DNA of 64,000 nucleotides from Pseudomonas rhodesiae (GTDB lineage: Bacteria > Pseudomonadota > Gammaproteobacteria > Pseudomonadales > Pseudomonadaceae), in NCBI RefSeq assembly GCF_007858255.1, contig NZ_VFEU01000007.1, positions 248,001 through 312,000 on the forward strand. Reading direction: 5' to 3'. The notes under the pieces are model-generated. The model was given only the letters and a program-made list of their open reading frames with translations, was not told the origin of the DNA and did not search any database. Position numbers and translations under genes: made by a program. Each line of letters begins with the position of its first letter. Position 1 is the first letter of the stretch. Below are positions 1 to 7,404 of the stretch, in pieces.

Positions 1-1118
1 ACCCAGTACACGCCTTCGGCGGCCACCGCCGCAACGCCCGAAACCGCCATCGGCCACCAATTGGTCTTGTGCGCGGCCACCGGGGCATCGCGCGGCTCAT
101 CAGTCCTCTGGACCTCGGCTTCCATGCCCAGCGATTCGATGGCTTCGACTGCCGGCTTGATCGCGTCGGGTGTGTGCCGAACCGTGAGCGTGCGCTGCAT
201 CAGGTTGAAATCCATTCCCTGCACGCCCGGCATGCCTTGCAGCTTGCCGCGGATCAGACTTTCCTCGGTCGGACAGTCCATCTTCGCGATGCGAAGTACC
301 GTGGTGGCTGTCTGCATGTCCTGCCGCGCAGCCTGCATTCCAATGGAAGCAAGCGCCTTCTCGATCGGCGCTGAGGTCGCCAGCGTGTGCTGGACTCCCA
401 GCACACGCTGCATCAGATTGAAGTCGAGCGCGGTCACACCCGGCAGCTTGCCCAGCCGGTCGCGGATCAGCGCTTCTTCCGTCGGGCAATCCATGTTCTC
501 GATCCGGTACGTCACCCGCTCGCCGATCGGCGGCGCGGAAACGGCAGCGGTTGGTTGCTGCTGCAGGGCCGAGGATGGGATCACAGCCGCGGCTTCGATC
601 GGCCCCGTGTGGCCGAAGGTCTGCTCCTTGGCGCGCATGCCGATCGAGGCCAGGACCTGCTCCATCTGCGCGCGTGCCTGAGCGAGGTGTTTCACCGACA
701 GGGTGCGCTCAGCGAGGTCGAAGTCGAGGTCCTGAATTCCCTCGACTGCCCCGAGGTGCGAGCGGATGAGTTTCTCCTCGCTCGGGCAGTCCATGTTCTC
801 GATGCGGTAGGTGGTCGACACGGCGGCGTCTCGGACAGCCTGAGCCTTCATGCCCACCGAATTCAGCGCTTGCTCCAAGGCATCGGCCGAGACTTCGCGG
901 TGCGAAATGGTCAACAAACGCTGCGGAAGATCGAACAGGAGCCGCTCGACACCGGGCATGCCCTCCAGCGTTCGCCGCACCAGTGCTTCCTCATTGCGGC
1001 AATCCATGTTGCTCACGTGGAAAACGGTGGTTTCAGTGCTGGCCTGCTCACTGGCGCACGCCGTCTGTTGGCCATTGCCGCCGGAGCAGGCGCATGGGCT
1101 GGAAGGTTCTTTGTTCAT
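1..1118 (-). CDS. cadA: Heavy-metal P1B-type ATPase (Cd/Zn/Pb class), N-terminal part only
   Basis: The reading frame runs off the left edge, so only about 372 N-terminal residues are visible. They form four tandem heavy-metal-associated (HMA) domains, each with the motif MDC-x-x-E-E instead of the usual CxxC, and then a segment leading into the first membrane helices (KTNWWPMAVSG). The transmembrane CPC motif and the phosphorylation site are outside the window. The family exports divalent soft metals from the cytoplasm at the expense of ATP. I chose the ATG at 1118: GAAGAG lies 7-8 bases upstream, and the predicted transcription start falls downstream of the earlier in-frame ATGs at 1157-1160. 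The gene is divergent from a CadR/PbrR-type regulator and has a MerR-type promoter, which supports Cd/Pb/Zn export. The exact metal is inference. Confidence 0.88.
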   Translation of the reverse strand, partial: MNKEPSSPCACSGGNGQQTACASEQASTETTVFHVSNMDCRNEEALVRRTLEGMPGVERLLFDLPQRLLTISHREVSADALEQALNSVGMKAQAVRDAAVSTTYRIENMDCPSEEKLIRSHLGAVEGIQDLDFDLAERTLSVKHLAQARAQMEQVLASIGMRAKEQTFGHTGPIEAAAVIPSSALQQQPTAAVSAPPIGERVTYRIENMDCPTEEALIRDRLGKLPGVTALDFNLMQRVLGVQHTLATSAPIEKALASIGMQAARQDMQTATTVLRIAKMDCPTEESLIRGKLQGMPGVQGMDFNLMQRTLTVRHTPDAIKPAVEAIESLGMEAEVQRTDEPRDAPVAAHKTNWWPMAVSGVAAVAAEGVYW

Positions 1119-1158
1119 AGATCGCTCTTCATTGACAAGGTTTTCCCCGGATGCCATC

Positions 1159-1189
1159 ATTAGAAAACCTCTAGTAGATATAGAGTCAA
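1159..1189 (-). promoter_or_regulatory. MerR-type promoter/operator of the P-type ATPase gene
   Basis: Read on the minus strand, TTGACT (1184-1189) and TCTAAT (1159-1164) are separated by 19 bp. The spacer carries a dyad of the form ACTCTA...TAGAGG. An over-long 19-20 bp spacer containing the dyad is the hallmark of promoters activated by DNA distortion through MerR-family regulators, and the sequence resembles the operators I know for PbrR/CadR. It lies between the divergent ATPase and regulator genes. Confidence 0.85.
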
Positions 1190-1209
1190 GTTTTTTATAG
1201 GAAGCAACC

Positions 1210-1608
1210 ATGATGCGGATCGGTGAACTGGGCAAGAAGGCAGATTGCTTGGTGCAGACCGTGCGCTTTTACGAGTCAGAAGGCTTGCTGCCCGAGCCTG
1301 CACGTAGCGAGGGCAACTTCAGGCTCTATGACGAAGTCCATTTGCAGCGCTTGCTGTTCATCCGCCGCTGCCGGGCGAAGGACATGACGCTGGATGAGAT
1401 CCGTCAACTGCTGAACTTACGGGATCGGCCAGAGTTGGGCTGCGGCGAGGTGAACGCGCTGGTCGACGCTCATATCGCGCAAGTGCGGACCAAGATGAAG
1501 GAATTGCGCGCCTTGGAGCGCGAGTTAATGGATCTGCGACGCTCCTGCGATAGCGCCCGAACCTCGCGCGAGTGCGGCATTCTCAACAGCTTGGCCGAGC
1601 CCGCCTGA
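1210..1608 (+). CDS. cadR: MerR-family Cd(II)/Pb(II)-responsive regulator
   Basis: This 132-residue protein starts with a MerR winged helix-turn-helix (residues 3-70, with the conserved RFYE and EGNFRLY segments) followed by the dimerisation helix. Cysteines at 78, 113 and 122 match the metal-binding triad I recall for PbrR/CadR, which makes Cd(II)/Pb(II) sensing more likely than Cu, Hg or Zn. Two start codons are adjacent (1210 and 1213), and AGGAAG lies just upstream. Without metal it should repress the divergent ATPase promoter, and with metal activate it. Two further operators of the same type near 2.6 kb suggest that it controls three transcripts. No histidine-rich C-terminal tail is present, unlike CadR of P. 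putida as I remember it. Confidence 0.9.
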   Translation: MMRIGELGKKADCLVQTVRFYESEGLLPEPARSEGNFRLYDEVHLQRLLFIRRCRAKDMTLDEIRQLLNLRDRPELGCGEVNALVDAHIAQVRTKMKELRALERELMDLRRSCDSARTSRECGILNSLAEPA

Positions 1609-2068
1609 AGCTCGAGCGTGTCATCGGTGCTGGAAGTGATCGGGTCCAGTTCTGAGAGCCACGTGCCGCGCTCCATCATGCGAAAGCGCGCGGTTCTGAC
1701 GTTTTGAGACGGCGTGCGACCGAGGGCGTGGCCCACAGGAGCCAGCGCGAGCCGGACGACCTGCGCGCCGCAATCTCCGCCACCTTACGGGTTCTCCAGG
1801 CCAGACCGAGCATCGCGGCGTGGCTGCGCAGGTGCAGGTGCAGGTGCAGGCCAAGGTAGCAGTGCGCCACGACGCGGCCCGACTCATGGGCACGCCACGC
1901 AACTCGCGATCGCTTCGCAAGAAGCCGCAAGGCCCGACTCGCGCAAGAATGCGACGTGGGCAAGATCGTATAGCCAGCAGCGCAAGCGTTTGCCGCTGCT
2001 GGCCGGCTCCGGAAGGGATAGACAAGCTGCGGGCCGTAGTCCATTGGAAAGTCCATCTTTCTTGAGTG
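1609..2068. other. Gene-poor stretch downstream of cadR
   Basis: No convincing gene. Several open frames occur on both strands but none has a recognisable domain, a good ribosome site or a plausible composition. A short tandem repeat of CAGGTG (about 3.7 units, 1829-1850) lies in the middle. It may hold debris of a former metal-resistance gene, since a decayed gene adjoins it. Confidence 0.5.
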
Positions 2069-2532
2069 TCACTCTTTGGCGCCCAGCGTGTGCTTTTGCG
2101 ACCGGAAAGCGCTGAACAAGTGGCCCCCGGGCATCCAGAAATCGCCGTAGTTGACTTGGGCGTCTTCGTGCTCACGCTTGTGATGCCAGCGATGGGCTTC
2201 AGCCACCCCGATCAACAATCCCAACGGCCCGACCCGGTATCCCAGATTGGAGTGCTGGAAGGCCAGATGCACGACCAAGAAGCCGAGCCATGCGCCGACG
2301 GCCAACCACAGCTTGGAACGCCGCTACTGGCTCAACGGGGAGTGGAAAGGCCGCCCGCCCTCTAGCAAGGCGGCACAAGCGAGCGCGACGATCACTGTGA
2401 GTAGCTCCGTCGGAAAAGACGGCCGGCCGGTCGCGAGCTCGCCGAAGAGCACAACCGCAGTGGCGCCACGGATCAGTGGATAGCAGCCATACCGGATGAC
2501 AGTCGCAATGAAGGGGGCGCATTGGTGCTCAT
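2069..2532 (-). pseudogene. Decayed sterol desaturase/fatty acid hydroxylase-family gene
   Basis: The minus strand encodes two pieces of this membrane di-iron hydroxylase family. The C-terminal piece (2069 to about 2326) has the recognisable FQHSN, GPLG and AEAHRWHHKRE histidine motifs followed by NYGDFW. The N-terminal piece (about 2330-2510) has a YPLIRGAT...LLEGGRPF membrane segment. They are joined through an in-frame TAG at about 2327-2329. The only plausible start (ATG at 2532) is out of frame by one base within a run of five Cs near 2517. The central histidine-box region expected in a full gene of roughly 260-300 residues is missing. A MerR-type promoter directly upstream shows that the gene once belonged to the metal regulon. 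This is a broken remnant. Confidence 0.75.
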
Positions 2533-2558
2533 CTGTTCTGTCCTAAAGCTCTGACTGG

Positions 2559-2590
2559 ATTGGAAAACCTTCTAGCTACGGTAGAGTCAA
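2559..2590 (-). promoter_or_regulatory. MerR-type promoter in front of the sterol-desaturase remnant
   Basis: On the minus strand TTGACT (2585-2590) is followed after 20 bp by TCCAAT (2559-2564). The spacer has the dyad CTCTACCGTAGCTAGAAG, closely resembling the operator at 1159-1189. It points at the decayed gene and is probably bound by the same regulator. Confidence 0.7.
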
Positions 2591-2634
2591 GGGCGTCCGG
2601 GAAGACCCTGTGGCAAGTTCGTTGCATCTGCGCC

Positions 2635-2665
2635 TTGACTCTCCAGCCGCTACAGGCTTCAGCAT
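2635..2665 (+). promoter_or_regulatory. MerR-type promoter of the CDF transporter gene
   Basis: TTGACT (2635-2640), a 19-bp spacer containing an imperfect dyad (ACTCTCCAG/CTACAGGCT), and CAGCAT as a weak -10 (2660-2665). The geometry and the TTGACTCT core match the two other operators of this cluster, and the site lies 25 bp upstream of the transporter start. Confidence 0.6.
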
Positions 2666-2689
2666 CCATCGATTTGGAAGGAACAATGC

Positions 2690-3325
2690 ATGGCTGAAAA
2701 CCACAGAAATCACGAAAACGACGAGTTGGGCCGCCTAGATGCGAGCGATGCGAAGGACCGAAAGATTCTTCTGACTGTGTTGCTGATCAACCTGACGCAG
2801 TCCGCCGCCGGCATTGCCCTTGGCATCTGGGCTGGCTCTACGGCGCTGATGGGCGCCGGGTTGGACAACCTCGCCGATGCGTCGGTCTATGCGGTTAGCC
2901 TGTATGCCGTCGGTCGTGCGGCAACGGTCAAGGTGGGCGCGGCCCGCTTGTCGGGTTTCTTGCTAATCGGCCTGGCCGCGCTGCTGCTGTTGGAAGTCCT
3001 ACGCCGCTTCGCTGGAGGGGAAGAGCCTGTCGGCCCAGCCATGATGGCCATGGCCGCGCTGAACGCGGCTTTGAACCTAGTGTGCCTCAGACTACTGCGC
3101 CGCCATCGCGGGGAAGATGTGAACTTCAAGGCGTCAGCGATCTTTACCAGCAACGACTCCATCGTCAATGGTGCGATTGTGCTGTCCGGGGTGCTGGTGA
3201 TGGGGTTCGGGTCGAACATCCCGGATCTGGTGCTGGGCGTCATCGTGGCCGCAATCGCAGCGAATGGGGGGCGGGAAATCCTGCGCGAAGCATCGGAAAC
3301 AGCTCGCCGTAAGGCGGGCACATAA
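2690..3325 (+). CDS. Cation diffusion facilitator-family transporter lacking the C-terminal domain
   Basis: This 211-residue membrane protein has a short histidine-containing N-terminus and about six hydrophobic helices (from residue 26 to 195). It stops after helix 6, so it lacks the cytoplasmic metallochaperone-like domain of typical CDF proteins (about 300 residues). Candidate metal-site residues are D59 and D63 in helix 2 and D156 with N160 in helix 5, where most CDF members have HxxxD. The family exchanges divalent cations for protons across the inner membrane. AAGGA lies about 10 bases before the ATG. The promoter is MerR-type, so co-regulation with the P-type ATPase is likely. The substrate (Cd, Pb, Zn or Co) cannot be decided from sequence. 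Confidence 0.78.
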   Translation: MAENHRNHENDELGRLDASDAKDRKILLTVLLINLTQSAAGIALGIWAGSTALMGAGLDNLADASVYAVSLYAVGRAATVKVGAARLSGFLLIGLAALLLLEVLRRFAGGEEPVGPAMMAMAALNAALNLVCLRLLRRHRGEDVNFKASAIFTSNDSIVNGAIVLSGVLVMGFGSNIPDLVLGVIVAAIAANGGREILREASETARRKAGT

Positions 3326-3572
3326 GGCATGTTTTCGCCCAGTTCATCCCGAGGTTTACCTCTGCAAAAGAGGTAGTCCAGCCTTTGGGCTACGGCCTCG
3401 GCTGCAGCCGAGCGTACCATTGGCGATGGCCGCGCGATAGGCGGGCATGCCGTTCTCGACCTCCGTCTGCCGTACAGCAGCGGTGCGCAAGGTTGAGGGT
3501 GCATGTCGTCTCTCCTGTTCGTGTGGCCCAGGCCAATGGCCGGGCCGGGACGTTGATGGGCAGGAGAATGGC

Positions 3573-3596
3573 GCCGAAGGCCCAACGGCCTTCGGC
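3573..3596. repeat. 10-bp perfect hairpin
   Basis: GCCGAAGGCC and GGCCTTCGGC are separated by CAAC. There is no U-run on either side, so a classical terminator is not indicated. Confidence 0.6.
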
Positions 3597-3782
3597 TCGG
3601 GAGAAAAGAGGAACCACCCGTGGGCTGATTGGCAGGCCCGGTCGTCGCTAGAACCGTCTGCTCATCAAGCAATCACACCCGGCCCATGTCGTGGCTGGGG
3701 CCGGCATCGTCTGGCGCACATCCGCGCACAAAGGGAGCCCGTTTTTGCACCGGCGGGCACCGGCACCGATTACCGCTGACCA

Positions 3783-3836
3783 CGAAGGGTCTCCCGGTGG
3801 CTCGTGCAGCCTGGCAAGCCACCGGGAGACCCTTCG
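3783..3836. repeat. 20-bp perfect inverted repeat
   Basis: Arms 3783-3802 and 3817-3836 are perfectly complementary over 20 bp with a 14-nt loop. It lies about 210 bp downstream of the topB stop codon. It could end the long leftward operon as a strong hairpin, be the stem of a small RNA, or be the remnant of a mobile-element end. No T-tract follows the stem on the minus strand. Confidence 0.75.
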
Positions 3837-4048
3837 CAGAGGGCGGAAGAAACGCAGATCAACAGAACGCGCGTGGTGCGGCTCGCAGAGAAGCTACCTT
3901 CAGGTCCCGCGGCCGGGGACGGCTGGGCGGGACGCGCACACGGATCAAGAAGGCGTTGCGCGCTGGGCGTCCCGCAGGGCATGCGGCGGAGTGCGGGACA
4001 GGGGCCACGCCGCCGAAGGCGGGCACGGCTCACGGGGAACGGGGGCGG

Positions 4049-6079
4049 TCAGGAGCCTTTGCGGCCGCTACGGCGCGGGCGCGAGGCGCCGCGCTTGGAG
4101 CTGCCGGATTCGACTGGCAGCGTGCCTTTGCAGTCCGGGTAGCGGCTGCACGACCAGAACGGGCCGCTCTTGCCGCTGCGCTGGCGCGTGGGTGCGCCGC
4201 ACTGCGGGCATGCCGGCCCTTGGGGAACCTTGATGGACAGGGAGGCGCTGCCGTACTGCGCAATCAACTGCGAAATCCACGCGGCCTGCTTGCCGATGAA
4301 CACGTCCAGGGTGAGCTGTCCGGCCTCGATCATGTCGAGCGCCTGTTCCCAGACGGCGGTGGTGCCAGGGTCGGCAATCGCCGCAGGCACGGCATCGATC
4401 AAAGTGAAAGCCGCATCCGAGGCGCGGATGGCGCGCCCCTTCTTCACGAGGTAGCCGCGAGCGATCAGGCCGCCGATGATGTTGGCCCGCGTCGCTTCGG
4501 TGCCGATGCCAACCGTATCCTTGAGCTTCTGCTTCAGGCGGGGATCGGACACCAGCTTGGCGACGCCTTTCATGGACTTGACCAACTCGCCTTGCGTGTA
4601 CGGTTTGGGCGGCAGCGTCTTGAGTGCCTTGAGATCGACGTCGGCCACCTGGCATGCCAGGCCCTCATACAGTTTCGGCAGCGCGGGCAGCACCTGGGCG
4701 CGGACCGCAGTATCGCCCTCGCCATCACCGTCTTCGGCCTGCGGCTCGGCGAGCACCTGGCGCCAACCCGGGATGACAACCTGCTTGCCCGTGGCCGCCA
4801 GGTTCTGCCCCCCGCACGAAAACTTGGCCACAGTGCGGTCGAACTCGTGGTGAGGGAGGAACTGCGCCAGGTAATGCGACCGGATGAGCCTGTACACGGC
4901 CAGTTCCTTCTCGCTCATGGCGGAGAGCTTCGCCGGTTCGAGCGTCGGGATGATGCCGTGGTGCGCCGTGACCTTGCCATCGTTCCAGGCGCGCGAGCGC
5001 TGCGAGCGGTCGAGCTGGCCCATGATCGAGCGCAGCGAGGGATCGGTCTTGAGCAGGCTGTCGAGAACGGTGGGCACTTCGGCAAACATGCTCTCGGGCA
5101 GGTAGCCGGAGTCCGAGCGGGGGTACGTCGTGGCCTTGTGCGTCTCGTACAGGGCTTGGGCAATCTCCAAGGTTTCCTGCACGTCCAGCCCAAGCTGCTT
5201 GGAACACACTTCCTGCAAGGTGCCCAGGTCGAACGGCAGCGGCGGGCCTTCGCGGACACGCTCAGTCTCCACCGACACGACGTGGGCACTGCCCGCAGCG
5301 CGGATCTGCTGCATGGTCTGCTGTGCGACCGGCTGCCGCAGGCAGCGGCCTGCGTCGTCGGTGCACGCATCGGGTGGAACCCATTGCGCGGCGAAAGTCG
5401 AACCGCCTGCGAACAGGGACACGGCGATGGCCCAGTATGGTACGGACACGAAGCGCGCGATCTCGCGGTCGCGGTCCACAACGAGCTTGAGCGTCGGGGT
5501 CTGTACGCGGCCGACCGACAGCACGCCGTCGTAACCCGCCTGTCGCCCCAGCACCGTGAACAGCCGGCTCAGGTTCATGCCCACGAGCCAATCCGCACGG
5601 GAGCGCGCCAGCGCCGAGTGGTACATCGAAAGCGTCTCGGCCGAAGGCCGCAGCTTGCCCAGTGCCGCCCGAATGGACGCATCGTTGAGCGCCGACAGCC
5701 ACAGGCGTTCGATGGGGCCGCGGTAGCCGCAAAGCTCCACGATCTCGCGGGCGATCAATTCGCCCTCGCGGTCGGCATCGGTGGCGATAACCAGGTGAGT
5801 CGCCTTCGCCAAGAGCGCCTTGACGACCTTGAATTGCGTGGCGGTCTTCGGTTTGACCTCGACCCGCCAGTGCTGGGGAATGATGGGCAACTGCTCAACG
5901 GACCATCGTTTGAGCTGCTCGTCGTAGGCCTCGGGCGGCGCCGCCTCCACGAGATGGCCGATGCACCAGGTGACCGTGACGCCGGAACCGTTGAGGCAGC
6001 CTTCACCGCGCTGCGTGGCGCCGAGAATCCGGCCAATGTCTTTGCCCTGGGAGGGCTTCTCGCACAAGAACAGCCGCAT
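4049..6079 (-). CDS. topB: DNA topoisomerase III, ICE-encoded
   Basis: This 676-residue type IA topoisomerase relaxes and decatenates DNA through a transient 5'-phosphotyrosine and would act during element replication or transfer. Visible marks are the Toprim start LCEKPSQ with E7, the acidic D101-x-D103-x-x-x-E107 motif, and the active site TTYPRSD with Y319. One C4 zinc finger lies near the C-terminus (CPQCG...CSRYPDC), followed by a basic serine/arginine tail. The start at 6079 gives the canonical MRLFLCEKPSQ. Open frame upstream of it has no family resemblance. It is the last gene of the leftward maintenance operon and is separated from ssb by 283 bp containing a palindrome. TopB is a standard component of ICEclc/PAGI-2-type elements. 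Confidence 0.95.
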   Translation of the reverse strand: MRLFLCEKPSQGKDIGRILGATQRGEGCLNGSGVTVTWCIGHLVEAAPPEAYDEQLKRWSVEQLPIIPQHWRVEVKPKTATQFKVVKALLAKATHLVIATDADREGELIAREIVELCGYRGPIERLWLSALNDASIRAALGKLRPSAETLSMYHSALARSRADWLVGMNLSRLFTVLGRQAGYDGVLSVGRVQTPTLKLVVDRDREIARFVSVPYWAIAVSLFAGGSTFAAQWVPPDACTDDAGRCLRQPVAQQTMQQIRAAGSAHVVSVETERVREGPPLPFDLGTLQEVCSKQLGLDVQETLEIAQALYETHKATTYPRSDSGYLPESMFAEVPTVLDSLLKTDPSLRSIMGQLDRSQRSRAWNDGKVTAHHGIIPTLEPAKLSAMSEKELAVYRLIRSHYLAQFLPHHEFDRTVAKFSCGGQNLAATGKQVVIPGWRQVLAEPQAEDGDGEGDTAVRAQVLPALPKLYEGLACQVADVDLKALKTLPPKPYTQGELVKSMKGVAKLVSDPRLKQKLKDTVGIGTEATRANIIGGLIARGYLVKKGRAIRASDAAFTLIDAVPAAIADPGTTAVWEQALDMIEAGQLTLDVFIGKQAAWISQLIAQYGSASLSIKVPQGPACPQCGAPTRQRSGKSGPFWSCSRYPDCKGTLPVESGSSKRGASRPRRSGRKGS

Positions 6080-6292
6080 ATCCGTCCATCCCGATTCCTG
6101 TTGTTCATGGAGTTGCTGGGATCGAGGATGCCGAGCGCAGCCCCTGGCAGCAGCAAACAAGCCGCATGCGGCAGCGACCGCTTTCACGCCGATGAAATGG
6201 CGAGTGCGGGGAAGGTGCGTGGCCGGAAGTGTGCGGGCCGAGAGCCGCGATTTCCGGGAGCGCGCGTGGAACTCGGTGGACGTTGGTGGAGC

Positions 6293-6307
6293 TATCCCCT
6301 GGGGATA
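6293..6307. repeat. TATCCCC-T-GGGGATA palindrome between ssb and topB
   Basis: A perfect 7-1-7 palindrome centred at 6300. It shares the CCCC(T/A)GGGG core with three palindromes at 8313-8329, 8438-8450 and 8555-8567, all in gaps of this operon. It may be a protein-binding site or an RNA processing/termination hairpin. Confidence 0.65.
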
Positions 6308-6362
6308 ATTCGCAGCGCATGGAGGGCGGCGAAGCACTGCGGCAGCCGCCCTCCATGCCCGA

Positions 6363-6803
6363 TCACTTCCTGCGCTTGGTCTCTTTCGGCGCCGTCGATT
6401 CCTGGGTGGCCTGGGGCTTCGGCTCTGCCTCCTGTGGCTTCGGGCTGAGGGCCACAGACTCGATGCGGTACGGCAGGATGCCGACACTGCGCGCGTTGAC
6501 CTGCCAAGTCTCACGCGGCTGATCTTCGTTGTCCGTCCAGGGGTCGCGCTCCATGCGGCCGACGACCAGCACCCGCATGCCCTTCTGGTAGAGCTGCTGC
6601 CAGCGGTCGGCGTCGTGGTGCCAGAGTTCCACCGGCGCCCAGAAGCCGCCGCGGTCCTCGAACTCGCCGCCCTTGGTGGGGACGGGGTTGTCGAAGTACA
6701 CGTTCAGCCGGAGCAACCGGCGAGGATCGTCGTTGCCATTGGGGAATTCGCGGTACTCGGGAGGCGATCCGATGTTGCCCTCGCCGATGAATTGTGTGCT
6801 CAT
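6363..6803 (-). CDS. ssb: Single-stranded DNA-binding protein of the ICE
   Basis: A 146-residue OB-fold protein of the SSB type carried by ICEs: MSTQFIGEGNIG start, a VYFDNPVPTKGGEFEDRGGFW segment, the WQQLYQKGMRVLVVGRM strand (the usual SSB 'Y..KG..V.V.G' signature) and a basic, proline-rich tail. It lacks the acidic DDDIPF-like tip of chromosomal SSB and ends in basic residues, so recruitment of host partners through that tip is not expected. GGAGA lies 8-9 bases before the ATG. It would coat single-stranded DNA during conjugative replication. Confidence 0.92.
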   Translation of the reverse strand: MSTQFIGEGNIGSPPEYREFPNGNDDPRRLLRLNVYFDNPVPTKGGEFEDRGGFWAPVELWHHDADRWQQLYQKGMRVLVVGRMERDPWTDNEDQPRETWQVNARSVGILPYRIESVALSPKPQEAEPKPQATQESTAPKETKRRK

Positions 6804-6876
6804 GTTGGAATCTCCGTGGTGGTTGAAATACCCGTGCCTCGTTGGGCTCGGGCGCGTGCTCGGATGGCAGGCGCAA

Positions 6877-7404
6877 TCACCGATCGCGCACTGCGGCAGG
6901 AACGGACGCGAGCCGGCGCAGGTAGGTGTTGTCCGCCTGCGCGGCCTTGCTGGCGCATTCCTGTGCTTGCCTGCCCAGGGTGTGCAGCAGGCTGATCTGC
7001 ATGTTCAGCATGACGCGCTGCAGTTCGATCTCGTGCAGGTCGTGCAGCAGGTTGACCGGCGTGCTGGGGCTCGCCATCAGCTCCTGCCACAACGCCACGC
7101 CCATGGCCGATCGATCGTGCTTGCGCCAGCGAAGAAAGGTCGTGCCTGCGCCAGTGGTCTGCTGGGCCAGCTCGACGGGAAGCAGGTGGAAGGGATGCCC
7201 GCACGCCTGTGGCAGCACCTGTCGCTGCGCCAGGGCAATCAACTCGTCGCGCATGGCGAAGCACTGGCTGGCCCAGGCCTCGAAGTCCCCTTTACCTTTA
7301 AAAGGCTTTAAAAGGCCTTTTAGAGAGGCCGCGTGTTCCAGCCGCATGAAGGCTGGCTGTTCCAGACGACGGAAGTAGCGCGGTTCGCGGTTCGGGTCGC
7401 TCAT
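6877..7404 (-). CDS. DUF3158-type ICE protein
   Basis: A 175-residue protein with basic residues near the N-terminus and a helical C-terminal half, lying directly upstream of ssb. The position, size and sequence start (RYFRRLEQPAFMRLEHAASLKGLLKPFKGKG) fit the DUF3158 family seen in ICEclc/PAGI-2-type elements. Its ATG overlaps the stop of the preceding gene (ATGA), so translation is probably coupled. No enzymatic motif is visible. By position it may correspond to the integrase-regulator gene inrR of ICEclc, but I cannot confirm that equivalence. Confidence 0.7.
   Translation of the reverse strand: MSDPNREPRYFRRLEQPAFMRLEHAASLKGLLKPFKGKGDFEAWASQCFAMRDELIALAQRQVLPQACGHPFHLLPVELAQQTTGAGTTFLRWRKHDRSAMGVALWQELMASPSTPVNLLHDLHEIELQRVMLNMQISLLHTLGRQAQECASKAAQADNTYLRRLASVPAAVRDR

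Larger units (their letters stand above)
3326..4048. other. Non-coding stretch between the CDF gene and topB
   Basis: About 720 bp without a credible gene on either strand. The notable contents are two strong inverted repeats (3573-3596 and 3783-3836), annotated separately. This is the junction between the ICE backbone operon, which ends at topB, and the metal-resistance cargo. Confidence 0.55.

Noticed and set aside
61..1163. Several plus-strand open frames (61-681, 387-1163, 850-1200)
   Set aside because: All are antisense to the HMA repeats of the P-type ATPase, whose minus-strand translation has clear family motifs.
1676..2056. Minus-strand open frame downstream of the sterol-desaturase remnant (LHLHLHL stretch)
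   Set aside because: The striking LH repeats come from the CAGGTG tandem repeat. No start with ribosome site and no family match that I recognise.
3629..6448. Plus-strand open frame of 939 codons
   Set aside because: It runs antisense through topB. High GC and topB codon structure keep the opposite frame open. It has no domain, signal or ribosome site.
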